Source of the DNA: Nocardioides marmotae
Lineage (GTDB): Bacteria > Actinomycetota > Actinomycetes > Propionibacteriales > Nocardioidaceae
Direction: 5' to 3'
Assembly: GCF_013177455.1 (NCBI RefSeq)
Contig: NZ_CP053660.1
Location: 434,001 to 498,000 of the forward strand
DNA: 64,000 nt
Shown here: piece after piece, positions 9,350 through 16,862 of the stretch
How positions within the stretch are numbered: position 1 is the first letter of the stretch
How the letters are laid out: every line of letters starts with the position of its first letter
Translations under genes and position numbers: made by a program
The notes under the pieces: model-generated
The model's database searches: none
Seen by the model: only the letters and a program-made list of their open reading frames with translations
What the model was told of the DNA's origin: nothing

Positions 9350-9954
9350 CCCCTCCGCCCCGCACGCTGCCCCCGGGCAGTGCTCCCCGCCGCGCGCCCC
9401 GCCGCGCCGCCCGCGCGCTCGCCACGGTGCTGGCGCTGGCGACCCTCGGCGCCTGCACCTCGGTCGAGGGAACCGGGGACAAGGGGTACGTCACCGGCGA
9501 CGGCGAGGTGCGCGTCCTCGACCCCGCCCAGCGCGAGGAGCCCGTGGACCTCACCGGCACGGACCTCGCCGGGCAGGAGGTCGACCTCGCCGACCTCCGC
9601 GGCAAGCCGGTCGTGCTGCCCGTGTGGGGCTCGTGGTGCGTGCCGTGCCGCGCCGAGGCGCCCGACGTGGTCGCGGCGGCCGAGGAGCTGGAGGGCACCG
9701 CGAGCTTCGTCGGCATCAACATCCGCGACACCGAGGGCGGCGCCCAGGCCTTCCAGCGCGAGTTCGACGTGCCGTACCCCTCGATCGTCGACGACGGCCT
9801 GGCGCTGCTGGCCTTCACCGGCACCCTGACCCCCTACACCGTGCCCGCCTTCGTCGTCCTCGACGAGCAGGGCCGGGTCGGGGCGAGCATCCTCGGGGAG
9901 CTGCCGTCCACCCAGACGCTGGTCGACCTCGTCGACGAGGTCACCGGTGGGTGA
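9346..9954 (+). CDS. TlpA/ResA-like thioredoxin lipoprotein
   Basis: A 202-residue extracytoplasmic thiol-disulfide oxidoreductase. An unusually Pro/Arg-rich start (1-23) leads to a hydrophobic stretch and a lipobox LGAC, with C37 as the lipidated residue. The thioredoxin domain carries WCVPC at 97-101 and the cis-proline region TPYTVPAFVVL. With CcdA feeding it electrons, it should reduce apocytochrome c haem-binding cysteines outside the membrane. The start overlaps the phosphatase stop (ATGA), and the last 8 bases overlap ccdA. Confidence 0.9.
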   Translation: MTPPPRTLPPGSAPRRAPRRAARALATVLALATLGACTSVEGTGDKGYVTGDGEVRVLDPAQREEPVDLTGTDLAGQEVDLADLRGKPVVLPVWGSWCVPCRAEAPDVVAAAEELEGTASFVGINIRDTEGGAQAFQREFDVPYPSIVDDGLALLAFTGTLTPYTVPAFVVLDEQGRVGASILGELPSTQTLVDLVDEVTGG

Positions 9955-10708
9955 CTGGTTCCGCGACCAGGCCTTCTCGGGGTCGCTCGTGCTCGCCATG
10001 CCCGTCGCCCTGGTGGCGGGCCTGGTCTCGTTCTTCTCCCCGTGCGTCATCCCGCTGCTGCCCGGCTACCTCTCCTACGCCACCGGCTTGTCCGGAGCGG
10101 ACCTGGCCAGCGGCGAGGCGCAGACCCGCCGCGGGCGGATGCTGCTCGGCTCCGTGCTCTTCGTGCTGGGCTTCGCCGTCGTCTTCGTCAGCATCGGCGC
10201 GCTCTCCGGCCAGGTCGGCCACTGGCTGATCACCTGGCGCCGTGAGCTGACCGTCGTCCTCGGCAGCCTGACCATCCTCCTCGGGCTGGTCTTCGCCGGC
10301 CTCCTGCCGATGTTCCAGCGCGAGTGGCGGGTCCACCGCGTCCCGGCCGTCGGCCTGGCCGCGGCGCCCGTGCTCGGGTTCCTCTTCGGCCTCGGCTGGA
10401 CCCCGTGCATCGGCCCCACGCTGGCCGCGATCAGCGCGCTCTCGCTCAACGAGGCCACCGCCGGCCGCGGCGCCCTGCTCTCGGGGATCTACGCCCTCGG
10501 CCTCGGCATCCCGTTCATCCTCGCCGGCCTGGCCTACCGCCGCGCGCTGGGGGCCTTCGGCTGGTTCCGGCGCCACCAGACCGCCGTGGTCCGCGCCGGC
10601 GGCGCGATGCTCGTCGTCGTCGGGCTGCTGCTCGTCACCGGCGTGTGGGACCAGGCCGTCACCTGGATCCAGTCCGAGATCGTCACCAGCACGGAGACTT
10701 CCCTGTGA
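9947..10708 (+). CDS. ccdA: Cytochrome c biogenesis protein CcdA
   Basis: A 253-residue polytopic membrane protein of the DsbD transmembrane family (about six segments). It carries electrons from cytoplasmic thioredoxin across the membrane to TlpA/ResA. The paired redox cysteines stand at the mirrored sites FFSPCVIPLLPGY and GLGWTPCIGPTLAAI. GTG start, 8 bases inside tlpA; the stop overlaps the resB GTG. The tail after the last segment ends VTSTETSL. Confidence 0.93.
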   Translation: MGDWFRDQAFSGSLVLAMPVALVAGLVSFFSPCVIPLLPGYLSYATGLSGADLASGEAQTRRGRMLLGSVLFVLGFAVVFVSIGALSGQVGHWLITWRRELTVVLGSLTILLGLVFAGLLPMFQREWRVHRVPAVGLAAAPVLGFLFGLGWTPCIGPTLAAISALSLNEATAGRGALLSGIYALGLGIPFILAGLAYRRALGAFGWFRRHQTAVVRAGGAMLVVVGLLLVTGVWDQAVTWIQSEIVTSTETSL

Positions 10709-12306
10709 GCGATCCCCGCGAGACCCAGTACGACAAGCTGCCCGAGGGCCGCCGCGCCGGGGAGCTGTCCTTCCGCGAGCTCCTCCGCTTCGCCTGGCGC
10801 CAGATCACCTCGATGCGCACCGCGCTCGTGCTGCTCCTGCTGCTCGCCCTGGCCGCGGTGCCCGGCTCGATCGTGCCCCAGGAGGGCGTCGACGCGCTGG
10901 CGACCACCCGCTGGCGCGAGGACCACCCGACGCTGGCGCCGATCTACGACAAGCTCGGCCTCTTCGACGTCTACGGCTCGGTGTGGTTCTCCGCGATCTA
11001 CCTGCTGCTGATGATCTCCCTCGTCGGCTGCATCGTGCCCCGCACGCTCGTGTACTGGCGCGCGCTGCGCGCCCAGCCGCCCCGCGCCCCGCGCAACCTG
11101 GCCCGGATGCCCGACACCACGTCGTACCGCACCGAGGAGAGCGCCGAGCAGGTCCTCGCCCGGGCCCGCGAGGTGCTCGGCCGGCGGCACCGGGTGCGCA
11201 AGGCCGAGCCCGGCGAGGACGCGGTCAGCGCCGAGCGCGGCTACCTGCGCGAGGCCGGCAACCTGGTCTTCCACCTCTCGGTGGTCGTGGTGCTGGTCGG
11301 CTTCGCCATCGGCGGGCTGTTCGGCTACAAGGGCGGCGTCATCCTGGTCACCGGCGACGGCTTCGGGAACACGCTGACCTCCTACGACGACTTCGTGCCC
11401 GGCAGCCTGTTCACCCCCGACCAGCTCGACCCGTTCAGCTTCACCGTCGAGGACTTCGAGGTCGACTGGCTGCTCTCGGGCCGCGCGGCCGGCCAGGCCC
11501 GCGGCTTCAGCGCCGACGTGCGCTACCGCGAGGACCGCGACGCCGAGGAGAAGAGCTACGACCTGCGGGTCAACCACCCGCTCACCGTCGGCAGCACCGA
11601 CATCTTCCTCATCGGCCACGGCTACGCCCCGGTCGTCACCATCCGCGACGGCAACGGCGAGGTGGCCTACAACGGCCCCACGATCTTCCTGCCCCAGGAC
11701 CAGAGCCTGTTCTCCTTCGGCGTCATCAAGGCCCCCTCGGCGCAGCCCGAGGAGATCGGCCTGGAGGGCGTGCTCTACCCGACCTTCGGCATGACCGAGG
11801 AGGGCGACCCGGTCAACCTGCTCGGCAAGGCGGCCAACCCGCTGCTCTCGGTGCTCGTCTACGCCGGCGACCTCGGCATGGACGAGGGCGGCTCGCAGTC
11901 GGTCTACGTGCTCGACAAGGCCGACGCCGAGCAGGTCGTGGACGAGGACGGCAAGCCGCTGCGGCTGGACATGCGGCCCGGCGAGACCGTGACGCTGCCC
12001 GACGGCCTGGGCTCGGTCACCTTCGAGGGCCTCCAGGACTGGCAGCGCATCCAGATCAGCCAGACCCCCGGCAAGATGATCGCGCTCGCCGGCGTCGTGC
12101 TGGCGCTGGCCGGCCTGCTCGGCTCGCTGTTCATCCGCCCCCGCCGGGTCTGGGTTCGTGCCCGCGAGGACGCGGACGGCACACTGGTCGAGGTCGCCGC
12201 GCTCGACCGCTCCGGCGGCGGCGAGGTCGCGCCGGTGCTCGAGGAGCTCGTGGCGCAACTGCGGGGCAACCAGCCCCTCGAGACGAAGAGGAATGAGACG
12301 TCGTGA
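10705..12306 (+). CDS. resB: Cytochrome c biogenesis protein ResB
   Basis: A 533-residue System II component that works with CcsB to bring haem to apocytochrome c. The ResB domain starts after a soluble leader: transmembrane segments at MRTALVLLLLLALAAVPGS, SAIYLLLMISLVGCIVP and LVFHLSVVVVLVGFAIGG, a large extracytoplasmic domain, and a last segment MIALAGVVLALAGLLGSLF followed by a cytoplasmic tail. GTG start overlaps the ccdA stop (GTGA). Length and topology are normal for actinobacterial ResB. Confidence 0.93.
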   Translation: MSDPRETQYDKLPEGRRAGELSFRELLRFAWRQITSMRTALVLLLLLALAAVPGSIVPQEGVDALATTRWREDHPTLAPIYDKLGLFDVYGSVWFSAIYLLLMISLVGCIVPRTLVYWRALRAQPPRAPRNLARMPDTTSYRTEESAEQVLARAREVLGRRHRVRKAEPGEDAVSAERGYLREAGNLVFHLSVVVVLVGFAIGGLFGYKGGVILVTGDGFGNTLTSYDDFVPGSLFTPDQLDPFSFTVEDFEVDWLLSGRAAGQARGFSADVRYREDRDAEEKSYDLRVNHPLTVGSTDIFLIGHGYAPVVTIRDGNGEVAYNGPTIFLPQDQSLFSFGVIKAPSAQPEEIGLEGVLYPTFGMTEEGDPVNLLGKAANPLLSVLVYAGDLGMDEGGSQSVYVLDKADAEQVVDEDGKPLRLDMRPGETVTLPDGLGSVTFEGLQDWQRIQISQTPGKMIALAGVVLALAGLLGSLFIRPRRVWVRAREDADGTLVEVAALDRSGGGEVAPVLEELVAQLRGNQPLETKRNETS

Positions 12307-13355
12307 GCGATGCTGCGTGGGAGACGCTGAGCAACCAGGCGGTCGCCGTCTGCGGCCTCGTCTACTTCCTGGCCCTGATCAGCCACCTGATCCAGTGGTC
12401 GGCCCTGCGGAAGCTGCCGGTCGGCATCGAGGAGAAGACGTCGGTCCAGGCGCCGGTCGCGGTCGGTGCCGGGGGCTCGGTCGTCGAGGACCTCGAGGCC
12501 CGGGAGCCGGACGTCGTGCGGCGTACCGAGCTCTTCGGCCGGCTCGGCCTGCTGCTGACGATCATCGCGACCGCGGTGCACCTGGTGGCGCTGGTCGGGC
12601 GCGGCATGGCCGCGGACCCCAACCGGGTGCCCTGGGGCAACATGTACGAGTTCACGCTCTCGGGCACGTTCGTCGTGAGCGCCGGCTACCTGCTGCTCAA
12701 CCGCCGCTTCGGGCTGGCCTGGATGGCGCCGATCGTCGTCGGCTTCGTCGTCGTGGTGCTGATGGTCGACGTGGTCTGGCTCTACGACCCGGTCGCCCCG
12801 CTGTCCGAGGCGCTCTACTCGCCGTGGCTGGTCATCCACGTGGTCTCCGCCGTCATCGCCACCGGCGCGTTCACCCTCGGCGGCATCTGCTCGGCGTTCT
12901 ACCTGATCAAGGAGCGCCGTCCGGCGCGCCCGACCGGTTACCTGGCCCGCGTCCCCGAGCCGGCCGCGCTGGACCGGATCGCCTACCGCATGCACGCCTT
13001 CGCGTTCCCGGTGTGGACCTTCGCGGTCCTCATCACCGGCCCGATCTGGGCCCACCAGGCGTGGTCGGCCTACTGGAGCTGGGACCCCAAGGAGGTCTGG
13101 GCGTTCATCACCTGGGTCGTGTACGCCGCGTACCTCCACGCCCGCGCCACCGCCGGCTGGAAGGGCCGCAACGCCGCGATGCTGGCGCTGGTGGGCCTGG
13201 CCACGCTGTGGTTCAACTTCATCGGGATCAACTTCTTCTCCACCACCAGCCAGCACTCCTACGCCGCGCCGGCGGTCGTGGTCGAGGCGCCCGCAGGGCT
13301 CGAGGCGTCGGCAGCGGGATCAGCCGGCGAGCTCGCGCAGCCGCTCCGCGGATAG
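12303..13355 (+). CDS. ccsB: Cytochrome c biogenesis protein CcsB (ResC)
   Basis: A 350-residue integral membrane protein of the haem-handling CcsA/CcmC family. The tryptophan-rich WWD motif is clear in WSAYWSWDPKEVWAFITWVVY, flanked by histidines for haem ligation (HVVSAV, HAFAFPVW and WAHQAW). The start overlaps resB. The last 36 bases overlap the end of a gene on the opposite strand, an unusual convergent coding overlap. With ResB it forms the haem export and ligation complex. Confidence 0.94.
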   Translation: MSDAAWETLSNQAVAVCGLVYFLALISHLIQWSALRKLPVGIEEKTSVQAPVAVGAGGSVVEDLEAREPDVVRRTELFGRLGLLLTIIATAVHLVALVGRGMAADPNRVPWGNMYEFTLSGTFVVSAGYLLLNRRFGLAWMAPIVVGFVVVVLMVDVVWLYDPVAPLSEALYSPWLVIHVVSAVIATGAFTLGGICSAFYLIKERRPARPTGYLARVPEPAALDRIAYRMHAFAFPVWTFAVLITGPIWAHQAWSAYWSWDPKEVWAFITWVVYAAYLHARATAGWKGRNAAMLALVGLATLWFNFIGINFFSTTSQHSYAAPAVVVEAPAGLEASAAGSAGELAQPLRG

Positions 13356-13877
13356 GTCCTCGGCGGAGGTGAACTCGCCCGGGTGGGCGGCGACGACCTC
13401 GCCGTCCACGATGAGCACGGTCGCGGGCAGCCGGTTGGGGCTCACCGCCGGCGCGTAGCTGGCCATCAGCTCCATGTCGGGGTCGCGCCAGCTCGGGTAG
13501 TCGGCCTCGGTCTCGTCGAGGAACTCCACGGCCTTGTCCTCGAACTGGTCGAGGGAGACACCGACGACCTCCACGTCGTCGCGCTCGGCCACGTCGGCCA
13601 GCAGCGGCATCTCGGCGCGACAGGGCACGCACCAGCTGGCCCAGAAGTTCAGCAGCACCGGCTTGCCGGTGTCGATCGCGGCGTCCACGCCCCCGCGGGA
13701 GCCGATCGGGTCGCCGGCGGGGAGCTCGACGGCCTTCGGGTCGTCCAGGGTCACCCAGCCCAGGCCGGTCGGCGCCTCGTCCTCGGGCGCCTCGCTAGCA
13801 CCGCTCCCGCTGCAGGCGGTCGCGGCGAGGAGGACGGCGGTGCCGATGAGCGCGGGGAGGGTGCGGCGCTTGCTCAC
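13320..13877 (-). CDS. Second TlpA-like thioredoxin lipoprotein
   Basis: A 185-residue lipoprotein: hydrophobic leader with lipobox ATAC (C22), acidic linker, and a thioredoxin domain with WASWCVPC (WCVPC at 82-86) and the cis-proline site NRLPATVLIVDG. It resembles ResA/TlpA more closely than the copy in the ccdA operon, so the two may divide disulfide work between cytochrome c and other substrates. GTG start overlapping the upstream small gene (GTGA). Its 3' end runs 36 bases into ccsB from the other side. Confidence 0.88.
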   Translation of the reverse strand: MSKRRTLPALIGTAVLLAATACSGSGASEAPEDEAPTGLGWVTLDDPKAVELPAGDPIGSRGGVDAAIDTGKPVLLNFWASWCVPCRAEMPLLADVAERDDVEVVGVSLDQFEDKAVEFLDETEADYPSWRDPDMELMASYAPAVSPNRLPATVLIVDGEVVAAHPGEFTSAEDLSAERLRELAG

Positions 13878-14110
13878 GCGTCCGGGTCCTCCGGGTGGCG
13901 CCGCTTGCGGTCGAGGTCGCGCAGGAAGTCGGGGTCGTCGTCGGGACCCAGCGGGCGCGGCTCGGGGGGACGGGCCCCACTGCGGCCACCACGCCCACCG
14001 CCGCCACCGCGGCCGCGCGCGATCGGCGGGGTCCCACGGCGCTCGATGAGCCGCACGGCGAGGTAGGTCACGAGCGCGAAGAGCACGACGACCAGGAGCA
14101 GCTTCAGCAC
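13874..14110 (-). CDS. Small single-span membrane protein
   Basis: A 78-residue protein: one N-terminal transmembrane helix (LLLVVVLFALVTYLAVRLI), a Gly/Arg-rich segment ([15 protein letters not shown]) and a charged C-terminal stretch with DFLRDLDRKRRHPED. Likely N-out or N-in anchor with a cytoplasmic tail. GTG start with a -10 box 6 bases upstream, coupled to the TlpA-like lipoprotein that follows it. Function unknown; similar short proteins sit next to DUF4229 genes in related genomes as far as I can judge. Confidence 0.65.
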   Translation of the reverse strand: MLKLLLVVVLFALVTYLAVRLIERRGTPPIARGRGGGGGRGGRSGARPPEPRPLGPDDDPDFLRDLDRKRRHPEDPDA

Positions 14111-14116
14111 CCCTCC

Positions 14117-14122
14117 AATGTA
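14117..14122 (-). promoter_or_regulatory. -10 box (TACATT) of the 78-residue protein gene
   Basis: Read on the minus strand, TACATT ends 6 bases before the GTG at 14110. It is divergent from the TACCCT box at 14143, so two leaderless promoters share a 45-base gap. Confidence 0.5.
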
Positions 14123-14142
14123 GGCCGACGCACCACAGCGCC

Positions 14143-14148
14143 TACCCT
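14143..14148 (+). promoter_or_regulatory. -10 box (TACCCT) of the DUF4229 gene
   Basis: TACCCT ends 7 bases before the GTG at 14156. A GGAGG at 14149-14153 sits too close to the start for normal ribosome binding, which favours leaderless translation. Confidence 0.5.
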
Positions 14149-14155
14149 GGAGGTC

Positions 14156-14416
14156 GTGAAGGAGTTCGTCGTCTACACCGCCCTGCGCATCGCCCTGTTC
14201 CTCGGGTCGCTCGCGCTCGTCTTCGGTCTCTGGTGGGCGGTCGCCGGTGAGGTACCGGTCCTGTGGGCCGTCGTCATCGCGTTCGTGATGAGCGGGCTCG
14301 GCTCGCTGTGGCTGCTCAACGGCCCCCGCGAGGCGTTCGCCCAGCGGGTCCAGGAGCGCGCGGACCGCGCCGCGAAGCGCTTCGAGGACATGAAGGCCAA
14401 GGAGGACGTCGACTAG
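14156..14416 (+). CDS. DUF4229 family membrane protein
   Basis: An 86-residue protein with two transmembrane helices, about 5-29 (YTALRIALFLGSLALVFGLWW) and 34-55 (WAVVIAFVMSGLGSLWLL), followed by an amphipathic charged helix AFAQRVQERADRAAKRFEDMKAKE. This layout fits DUF4229, a family of unknown function found in actinobacteria near menaquinone and respiratory genes. GTG 14156 is supported by the -10 box. Its stop codon lies at the centre of a perfect 20-base palindrome. Confidence 0.75.
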   Translation: MKEFVVYTALRIALFLGSLALVFGLWWAVAGEVPVLWAVVIAFVMSGLGSLWLLNGPREAFAQRVQERADRAAKRFEDMKAKEDVD

Positions 14417-14424
14417 TCGACGTC
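14405..14424. repeat. Perfect 20-base palindrome over the DUF4229 stop
   Basis: GACGTCGACTAGTCGACGTC is self-complementary along its whole length and centred on the TAG stop. With no loop it is a poor terminator and looks more like a protein-binding site; chance is also possible. Confidence 0.5.
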
Positions 14425-14441
14425 GCCCCGGCCCGGGGTGC

Positions 14442-14579
14442 TCAGCGGCGCTTGCGGGCGTTCAGCTGGCGCTGGACGCGTGCCTCGGACTGACCGAGGA
14501 CCTTGGCCAGCAGCTGCACGCGCATCTTCCACGCCACCACGGCGACGACGACGAGCGCGATGAAGATCAGGAAACCCAT
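14442..14579 (-). CDS. 45-residue membrane microprotein
   Basis: A short gene starting ATG 14579. It encodes one N-terminal transmembrane helix (MGFLIFIALVVVAVVAWKM) followed by a basic amphipathic tail (LLAKVLGQSEARVQRQLNARKRR). A -10 box TAGGCT 6 bases upstream, the strong third-position GC bias and the sensible topology support it as real. Function unknown. It lies between DUF4229 and menA, convergent with the first and codirectional with the second. Confidence 0.65.
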   Translation of the reverse strand: MGFLIFIALVVVAVVAWKMRVQLLAKVLGQSEARVQRQLNARKRR

Positions 14580-14585
14580 GCCGCC

Positions 14586-14591
14586 AGCCTA
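14586..14591 (-). promoter_or_regulatory. -10 box (TAGGCT) of the 45-residue gene
   Basis: On the minus strand TAGGCT ends 6 bases before the ATG at 14579, with no ribosome site. It is the same hexamer as the box before the nhaA fusion gene. Confidence 0.5.
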
Positions 14592-14600
14592 CGCAGTCGC

Positions 14601-14639
14601 GTCAGGCGGCGAGGTCAGGCGGCGAGGTCAGCCGGCGAG
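14601..14639. repeat. Three tandem copies of a 13-base unit at the menA 3' end
   Basis: GTCAGGCGGCGAG occurs twice in a row and a third time with one change. The third copy contains the menA stop codon, so the end of menA appears to have been duplicated by slippage downstream of the gene. Confidence 0.7.
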
Positions 14640-15503
14640 GAACAGCGGCACGCTGACCAGCACGGCCCAGGCCAGCTCGGCCGAGCCGGTGCGCTGGAGC
14701 ACCGGGATCAGCCCGGGCCCGGTGGCCCCGCCCAGCACGGTGCGGGTGGCGGCGCCGGCGGGCACCAGGAAGGCCAGCCCGGCCAGCGCCCACCACGTGG
14801 TCACCGCGGCGAGGCCGACCACGGCCAGCGCCGCGACCGCCACGAGGGCGGCGTACAGCTGGCGCGTCCCGCGGTCCCCGAGCCGCACCGCGAGGGTGCG
14901 CTTGCCGGCGAGGGTGTCGGTGGGGATGTCGCGCAGGTTGTTGGCGACGAGGATCGCGCAGGCCAGCGCGCCGATGCCGACGGCGGCGACGAGCGCCGCG
15001 GGCTCGAAGGTGCCGGTCTGGACGTACGTCGTGCCGACCACGGCCACGAGGCCGAAGAAGACGAAGACCATGACCTCGCCGAGGCCGAGGTAGCCGTAGG
15101 GCCGCGAGGTGCCGGTGTAGCCCCAGGCCGCGAGCACGCACACCACCCCGACCGCCACCAGCCACCAGGCGGTGGTCGCGGCGAGGGCGACGCCGGCCAC
15201 GCCGGCCACGCCGAAGGCGAGGAACGCCGCGCGCTTGACCGCCGCGGGGGTGGCCGCGCCCGACCCGACCAGCCGCATCGGGCCGACCCGGACGTCGTCG
15301 GTGCCGCGGACGCCGTCGGAGTAGTCGTTGGCGTAGTTGACCGCGACCTGGAGCGCCAGGCTCACCACGAGGGCGAGCAGGGCCTTCCACCACACCGCCG
15401 CGTCGACGTACGCCGCCACGCCGGTCCCGGCGAGGACCGGCGAGACCGCCGCCGGCAGGGTGCGGGGCCGGGCGCCGGCCAGCCACTCGGATGCAGTTGC
15501 CAC
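14628..15503 (-). CDS. menA: 1,4-dihydroxy-2-naphthoate polyprenyltransferase
   Basis: A 291-residue UbiA-family membrane enzyme that attaches the polyprenyl chain to 1,4-dihydroxy-2-naphthoate to give demethylmenaquinone. It begins ASEWLAGARPRTLPAAVSPVLAGT, characteristic of MenA. The two Asp-rich active-site motifs are NYANDYSDGVRGTDD near residue 58 and NNLRDIPTDTLAGKRTLAVRLG near 187. About eight to nine transmembrane segments. GTG start. Substrates should come from menE, menC and menD nearby and from the polyprenyl synthase at 42.5 kb; menG acts on the product. Confidence 0.94.
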   Translation of the reverse strand: MATASEWLAGARPRTLPAAVSPVLAGTGVAAYVDAAVWWKALLALVVSLALQVAVNYANDYSDGVRGTDDVRVGPMRLVGSGAATPAAVKRAAFLAFGVAGVAGVALAATTAWWLVAVGVVCVLAAWGYTGTSRPYGYLGLGEVMVFVFFGLVAVVGTTYVQTGTFEPAALVAAVGIGALACAILVANNLRDIPTDTLAGKRTLAVRLGDRGTRQLYAALVAVAALAVVGLAAVTTWWALAGLAFLVPAGAATRTVLGGATGPGLIPVLQRTGSAELAWAVLVSVPLFLAG

Positions 15504-15534
15504 GATCGACGATTGAACCCGACCGCCGGCCCGG

Positions 15535-16839
15535 TCAGCGGGCCGGGTCGAGGTCGTGCCGCTCGAGGAAGCGCTGGGCGGCCCGCACGGAGGGGTGGAT
15601 CGCGACCGTGGCCACCACCAGGATCCCGGCGATGACCAGCCAGCCGAGCGCGCCCTGCTCCATCGCGAGGTAGGTGTAGAGCGCCGGGGCCCACACGTAG
15701 CCGAGGGTGCTGCCGAGGTTCTGCGCCCCCTGGTACTCCCCGCGCCGGTCGGGGTCGGAGAGGTCGGACTCGAAGGCCCACCCGGCGGCGGAGAGGAACA
15801 GCTCGCCGACGGTGACGGTGACGTGGCCGACCCAGACCAGGGTGATCGTCACCCAGCCGATGGTGTCGTGGGTGACCAGCGTGATCACGCACGAGAGCAC
15901 GAGGAACGTGCTGCTGATCCGGGTGGCGCGCAGGGCGGTCGTCAGCCCGGAGACGGTCTTGGCGACCACCATCGGCAAGAAGATGCACATGACGGTGTTG
16001 GTGCCGAAGAGCAGCGCGACGAGCACCCGCGGCGCATCGGTCTCCTGCACCAGCCACAGCGGGATGACGATGTGCAGCAGCACCTGGTTGGTCCACAGCA
16101 CGCCGCTGAAGAACGAGGTGAGCAGGAAGGCGCGGTTCTGCAGCGCGCCGGGGACCGTCCGGGCGCCCTCGGCGTCCTCGAGCGCGCCGACCACGGCGGC
16201 CTCGAGCGCGTTCGGCCGCTCCCGGTGGGCGGCCTTCGGCAGCCGGGTGATCCAGAAGGCGTTGCCGAGCATGAGCGTGGCGGTGAACCACGGGAGCGCG
16301 GCGACCACCGTGTCGCCCTCGAAGGCCAGCGCGACGCCGCCGAACAGCGCGCCGACGGTGAAGCCGAGGTTCATCGCCGCGTACATGTAGGCCTGGGAGG
16401 CCACCCGCTCGACCCGGGGGACCACGTCCAGCACGTACGCCCCGCGGGCCGCCCCGCCCGCGCTGTTGACCACCTCGAGGACCACGCTCATCACCAGGAA
16501 GGCTGCGAACCCGTCGATGAGCGGCCACACGGCGTACGCCAGGGCGGTGCCGAGCGCGCCGAGCGCCCACATCCGCTGCGGGCCGATCCGGTCGGCGAGC
16601 TTGCCCGCTGGGACGGCGACGAGGAAGGAGGCGATGCCGGCGACGGTGATGCCGACGCCGACCTGCGCGGCGCTGAGGCCGACGACCTGGGTGAAGAACA
16701 CCGCGCTGGCGGTGATGAACGTGCCGTCGCCGATCGCGAAGAGCACCGACTGCACCGAGAGCCGGGCCGCCAGCGGCGTGGGCGGCCGGAGGTTGGCGAC
16801 GACGGCGGCGAGGGGACGGGGCACGAGCATCCATCCCAT
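15535..16839 (-). CDS. Major facilitator superfamily transporter
   Basis: A 434-residue protein with about 12 hydrophobic segments. Segment 1 begins FAIGDGTFITASAVFF, the loop between segments 2 and 3 reads GKLADRIGPQRMWALGALGTA (the MFS signature G-x3-D-R-x-G), and a central loop precedes RAFLLTSFFSGVLWTNQ. Substrate unknown; a drug- or metabolite-efflux role is typical. ATG 16839 is preferred over GTG 16842 because TAGCCC lies 6 bases upstream. It diverges from menE across about 20 bases, so the two promoters overlap. Confidence 0.82.
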   Translation of the reverse strand: MGWMLVPRPLAAVVANLRPPTPLAARLSVQSVLFAIGDGTFITASAVFFTQVVGLSAAQVGVGITVAGIASFLVAVPAGKLADRIGPQRMWALGALGTALAYAVWPLIDGFAAFLVMSVVLEVVNSAGGAARGAYVLDVVPRVERVASQAYMYAAMNLGFTVGALFGGVALAFEGDTVVAALPWFTATLMLGNAFWITRLPKAAHRERPNALEAAVVGALEDAEGARTVPGALQNRAFLLTSFFSGVLWTNQVLLHIVIPLWLVQETDAPRVLVALLFGTNTVMCIFLPMVVAKTVSGLTTALRATRISSTFLVLSCVITLVTHDTIGWVTITLVWVGHVTVTVGELFLSAAGWAFESDLSDPDRRGEYQGAQNLGSTLGYVWAPALYTYLAMEQGALGWLVIAGILVVATVAIHPSVRAAQRFLERHDLDPAR

Positions 16840-16849
16840 CACGACGGGC

Positions 16850-16855
16850 TAGCGT
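16850..16855 (+). promoter_or_regulatory. -10 box (TAGCGT) of menE, overlapping the divergent MFS promoter
   Basis: TAGCGT ends 7 bases before the GTG at 16863. The palindrome GCTAGC at 16848-16853 puts a second -10-like TAG on the minus strand, 6 bases before the MFS ATG. Confidence 0.5.
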
Positions 16856-16862
16856 TCGGCGT

